The notes under the pieces were generated by a model, which saw only the letters and a list, made by a program, of their open reading frames with translations, ran no database searches and had not been told where the DNA came from. A DNA stretch of 64,000 nucleotides from Myxococcales bacterium (lineage in GTDB: Bacteria; Myxococcota_A; Polyangia; Polyangiales; GCA-016699535), in NCBI GenBank assembly GCA_016699535.1, contig CP064980.1, positions 1,434,001 through 1,498,000 on the forward strand, written 5' to 3'. The translations under genes and the position numbers were made by a program. This document shows, one piece after another, positions 63,903 through 64,000 of the stretch (position 1 is its first letter; the number at the start of each line of letters is the position of its first letter).

Positions 63903-64000
63903 CCATTCGTAGCGAAATTCAGATGCTTGGAGTAGGCGGTTATTTGCGTGAGCGCCGTGAACGGAATCGCATGTCGCTGTCCGAAGTTTCAAGTGCAACG
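63899..64000 (+). CDS. Helix-turn-helix protein, RodZ-like N-terminus (cut by the window)
   Basis: ATG 63899 overlaps the pilotin stop. The first 34 residues (MLGVGGYLRERRERNRMSLS, then EVSSAT) match the HTH start of RodZ-like or XRE-type proteins. Only the first 34 codons are visible, so the rest is unknown. Confidence 0.7.
   Translation, partial: MTIRSEIQMLGVGGYLRERRERNRMSLSEVSSAT

Overview
The window looks like a chromosomal segment of a moderate-GC member of the Myxococcota (former Deltaproteobacteria). The grounds are an MXAN_5187-type sensor, a Tgl/PilF-like pilotin, Hanks-type Ser/Thr kinases with GYF_2 and DUF4388 modules, many lipoproteins with thrombospondin-3, MopE, RCC1 and FG-GAP repeats, and a bifunctional homocysteine methyltransferase/MTHFR. 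This is inference from gene content; no rRNA is present.

Layout. 0-28.9 kb is mostly housekeeping: tsaD (3' part), cystathionine beta-synthase, a PLP aminotransferase, an orphan FlhB/YscU-like gene coupled to priA, dinB, def-fmt-cobalamin adenosyltransferase, an MXAN_5187-type membrane sensor with a small exported partner, fabH, tRNA-Leu(CAA), two divergent protein kinases, a HAD phosphatase, a cupin, an N-formylglutamate amidohydrolase-like protein, tdk and the MTHFR fusion. 28.9-49.2 kb is an accessory region. It holds decayed IS4, IS481 and IS91-like elements between lipoprotein genes: an S1 protease, an MbnP-like protein with an unknown partner, an FG-GAP propeller, two Cys-rich repeat lipoproteins and a GxGYxYP protein. 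49.4-53.2 kb has a LolB-like lipoprotein, OppD-OppF ATPases and an SGNH hydrolase. 53.2-62.9 kb has a Crp/Fnr regulator and a minus-strand run of exported proteins (GH31, polysaccharide lyase, two vWA proteins, one lipoprotein). The window ends in a TPR pilotin and the start of an HTH protein.

Two themes stand out. First, a family of large lipoproteins is built as lipobox, Ca-binding repeats, a tandem 8-Cys repeat stalk and a beta-propeller head: 7.6-10.0 and 42.2-45.0 kb carry a seven-blade RCC1 head, and 39.6-41.7 kb carries another propeller. Two of the three are followed within about 135 bp by the same IS91-like 3' terminus. Second, at least eight small indels, mostly in homopolymers, split otherwise well-conserved genes including essential tsaD. 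This points to residual assembly error, or less likely to pseudogenisation or slippage. Such genes are annotated here as single units with the break marked. A 120-bp multi-hairpin repeat occurs five times, and its stems show compensatory changes between copies.
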